From Thauera sp. GDN1 (GTDB taxonomy: Bacteria; Pseudomonadota; Gammaproteobacteria; Burkholderiales; Rhodocyclaceae), in assembly GCF_029223545.1 (NCBI RefSeq), contig NZ_CP097870.1, positions 3,410,001 through 3,474,000 of the forward strand: a stretch of DNA of 64,000 bases. The letters are read 5' to 3'. Position numbers and translations under genes: made by a program. Positions 62,530-64,000 of this stretch are shown piece after piece (the stretch's first letter is position 1; each line of letters starts with the position of its first letter). The notes beneath the pieces are model-generated. The model was given only the letters and a program-made list of their open reading frames with translations, made no database searches and had not been told where the DNA came from.

Positions 62530-62720
62530 TCGCTGCCCTCCCCGAGCTGGGCGGCGACGTTGGGGGGCAGCGCGGGCTGCTCGTTCGCGGGCTGCAGCGC
62601 CTCCGGGAGAGGCGCTACCGGCACGCCGTTGATCTCGTCGGCGGTACGACCGCAGCCCAGGCACACGCCCGAATCCCAGTCGATCATGCACACCCCGACA
62701 CAGAGCACGTCGCCGCTCAT
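62526..62720 (-). CDS. DUF1289 protein (second copy)
   Basis: A 64-residue protein with the DUF1289 cysteine pattern CVGVCMIDWDSGVCLGCGRT (four Cys in CxxxC...CxxC), followed by a Pro/Ala-rich tail. The four cysteines suggest a small metal or iron-sulfur site. ATG 62720 overlaps the first DUF1289 gene's stop and the gene's own stop overlaps the MBL start, so all three are coupled. The variant lacks the WSRMSDxE-like segment of typical members. Confidence 0.75.
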   Translation of the reverse strand: MSGDVLCVGVCMIDWDSGVCLGCGRTADEINGVPVAPLPEALQPANEQPALPPNVAAQLGEGSD

Positions 62721-62917
62721 GCGCGCGTCTCCACGCTGTGGCCGGCCTCGGCCAGCCATTCGCGGCGCTCGCCGATCGCGGCGAGGATGGCGCGACGGTC
62801 ATCGTCAGTCGTGCGGCTCCAGCGCGTGATTTCCTCGATCGTGCGCTGGCAGCCTTCGCACCAGCCGGTGTCCGGACTCATGCGGCAGACGTTGGTGCAG
62901 GGGGAAGGAACACTCAT
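62717..62917 (-). CDS. DUF1289 protein (first copy)
   Basis: A 66-residue protein: SPCTNVCRMSPDTGWCEGCQ provides four Cys, then RTIEEITRWSRTTDDDRRAILAAIGERR, which is the standard DUF1289 helical part. Function of the family is unknown; it is a frequent small-protein companion of metabolic genes in beta- and gammaproteobacteria. ATG 62917 is used; the frame upstream to 62968 lacks a ribosome binding site. It heads a three-gene operon with the second DUF1289 and the MBL gene. Confidence 0.82.
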   Translation of the reverse strand: MSVPSPCTNVCRMSPDTGWCEGCQRTIEEITRWSRTTDDDRRAILAAIGERREWLAEAGHSVETRA

Positions 62918-63071
62918 GGGGACGATCTCTGTTGGTTGCGGGCCGCGCATGCGTGTGCGCCGCCTCATTGATGACCAGGGCGATTATGAACGAGCCGCGG
63001 CGCGGCGCGACAGGCAAAGGCCGCACAAACTGCGCGAACCGGTCGACGCACAGCCATCCCGGTCGGCCCTG

Positions 63072-63091
63072 TTCGCGGGCAAGCCCGCGAA
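63072..63091. repeat. REP-like palindrome downstream of HMG-CoA lyase
   Basis: TTCGCGGGCAAGCCCGCGAA is a perfect palindrome with an AA/TT-type centre and shares its core with the pair at 24969-25037. As there, it lies just downstream of a minus-strand gene (10 bp after the lyase stop). Confidence 0.7.
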
Positions 63092-63101
63092 CGTCATCCC
63101 C

Positions 63102-64000
63102 TCAAGCGCAGGCGGATTTCGCACGCTTGGCCAGCACCGCGCGCGCCACCCGCGAAGCCGGCTCACGGCCGAGCTGGGCGCTGATCCAGGCGGCGGTGTC
63201 GACCAGCGCATCGAGATCGATGCCGGTGGCGATGCCCAGCCCGTTGAGCAACCAGACCACGTCCTCGGTGGCGACGTTCCCCGAGGCGCCCGCCGCGTAG
63301 GGACAGCCGCCGAGGCCGCCGACCGAGGCGTCGAAGACCGCCACGCCCATTTCCAGCGACGCATACACGTTGGCCACCGCCATGCCGTAGGTGTCGTGGT
63401 AGTGGCCGGCGAGCTTGTCCACCGGCACGCGCCTGCCCACCGCCTCCAGCATGCGGGCGATGCTGGCCGGCGTGCCGACGCCGATGGTGTCGCCGAGCGA
63501 GACCTCGTAGCAGCCCATCTCCATCAAGGTCGCAGCCACGTCCGCCACCGCCTGCGGCGCGATCGCGCCCTCGTAGGGGCAGCCGACCACGCAGGAGACG
63601 TAGCCGCGCACGCGCACCCCGGCCGCGTGCGCCGCCTCGGTGACGGGGCGGAAGCGCTCCAGCGACTCGGCGATCGAGCAGTTGATGTTCTTCTGGCTGA
63701 AGGATTCGGAGGCGGCACCGAACACCGCGACCTCCTTCGCACCGGCGGCGAGCGCGGCCTCGAAGCCCTTGAGATTGGGGGTCAGCACCGGGTAGGCGAC
63801 GCCGGGCGCGGCGGCGGCGAGCACGCGCGGCAGCAGTTCGGCGTTGTCGCCCATCTGCGGCACCCACTTGGGCGACACGAAGGAGGTGGTCTCGATCGCC
63901 TTCAGCCCCGCACGCTCGAGGCGGCGCACGAGTTCGAGCTTGGTGTCGGTGGAGACGAGCTGCTTCTCGTTCTGCAGGCCATCGCGCGGGCCCATCTCGA
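63102..64000 (-). CDS. Hydroxymethylglutaryl-CoA lyase (5'-truncated by window edge)
   Basis: A DRE-TIM-type aldolase. [10 protein letters not shown] at the visible N-terminus is the DRE-like metal/catalytic loop, [10 protein letters not shown] and [14 protein letters not shown] carry the family His ligands, and [14 protein letters not shown] contains the active-site Cys loop. It splits HMG-CoA to acetoacetate and acetyl-CoA in leucine degradation. The frame stays open past 63995 (preceded by a Glu codon), so the true start is outside the window. No leucine-catabolic neighbours are visible. Confidence 0.93.
   Translation of the reverse strand, partial: EMGPRDGLQNEKQLVSTDTKLELVRRLERAGLKAIETTSFVSPKWVPQMGDNAELLPRVLAAAAPGVAYPVLTPNLKGFEAALAAGAKEVAVFGAASESFSQKNINCSIAESLERFRPVTEAAHAAGVRVRGYVSCVVGCPYEGAIAPQAVADVAATLMEMGCYEVSLGDTIGVGTPASIARMLEAVGRRVPVDKLAGHYHDTYGMAVANVYASLEMGVAVFDASVGGLGGCPYAAGASGNVATEDVVWLLNGLGIATGIDLDALVDTAAWISAQLGREPASRVARAVLAKRAKSACA

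Overview
The window is a densely packed, very GC-rich chromosomal segment of a Gram-negative bacterium. Gene content and protein character point to a betaproteobacterium of the Rhodocyclales (Thauera/Azoarcus/Zoogloea-like). Pointers are the siroheme reductase paired with a DUF934 protein, a Tol-Pal operon followed by queE/queC, a second infA gene, and a type II-like cluster of the kind annotated in betaproteobacteria as 'secretion system X'. The genus assignment is inference. Both ends cut a gene: an Atm1-type ABC exporter at the left and hydroxymethylglutaryl-CoA lyase at the right.

Layout. 1-4.2 kb: ABC exporter (partial), CPA2 cation/proton antiporter, asparaginase. 4.2-11.5 kb: assimilatory sulfur block, with a CysB-type regulator divergent from a TSUP permease, then sulfite reductase, DUF934, cysH, an unannotated 50-codon ORF, cysD and cysN, closed by a clear terminator. 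11.6-14.6 kb: Hsp15-like protein, then a ClpP-like/NfeD protease overlapping a stomatin/slipin. 14.6-23.9 kb (minus): an eleven-gene non-canonical type II secretion/type IV pilus-like machine with gspG-F-E, four small PilM/N/O/P-like inner-membrane genes, a secretin carrying a cohesin-like domain, and three more pseudopilins. 24-28.1 kb (minus): AEC permease, a REP-like inverted repeat, hslU, hslV and a duplicated STAS-domain protein. 28.4-36.1 kb (plus): ybgC-tolQ-tolR-tolA-tolB-pal-cpoB, queE, queC and a YeeE/YedE thiosulfate-type permease. 36.1-37 kb: tRNA-Lys(TTT) with its own promoter and terminator, and infA. 37-42.8 kb: a PAS-GAF-PAS-GGDEF-EAL protein, a dienelactone-hydrolase-type enzyme, and a rapZ-NusG-domain-II-Gx transporter-small membrane protein operon. 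42.9-44.4 kb: an AGCS amino acid/sodium symporter.

44.4-61.5 kb is the most distinctive region: a full set of genes for quinohemoprotein amine dehydrogenase (QHNDH). The order qhpA-D-C-B runs on the minus strand (diheme alpha subunit, radical SAM crosslinking enzyme, the small CTQ gamma subunit, beta-propeller subunit). qhpR (AraC type) is divergent from it, and qhpF-E-G (ABC exporter, subtilisin-like leader protease, FAD monooxygenase) lies beyond. Co-directional with qhpADCB are an outer-membrane porin and an aldehyde dehydrogenase, giving a periplasmic amine-to-aldehyde-to-acid route. Further downstream come two divergent UbiV/UbiU-like U32 proteins and a CcmF-like haem lyase. U32 proteins of this type perform oxygen-independent hydroxylation, while the known CTQ pathway uses the oxygen-dependent QhpG. 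The linkage therefore suggests, as inference only, an anaerobic branch of cofactor maturation or a dedicated cytochrome maturation unit. A 15-codon leader ORF is translationally coupled to qhpR.

61.6-64 kb (minus): a metallo-beta-lactamase-fold hydrolase in a tightly overlapping operon with two tandem DUF1289 proteins, then a REP-like palindrome and partial HMG-CoA lyase. Start sites were chosen from ribosome binding sites, overlaps with neighbours and family lengths; no database search was possible.
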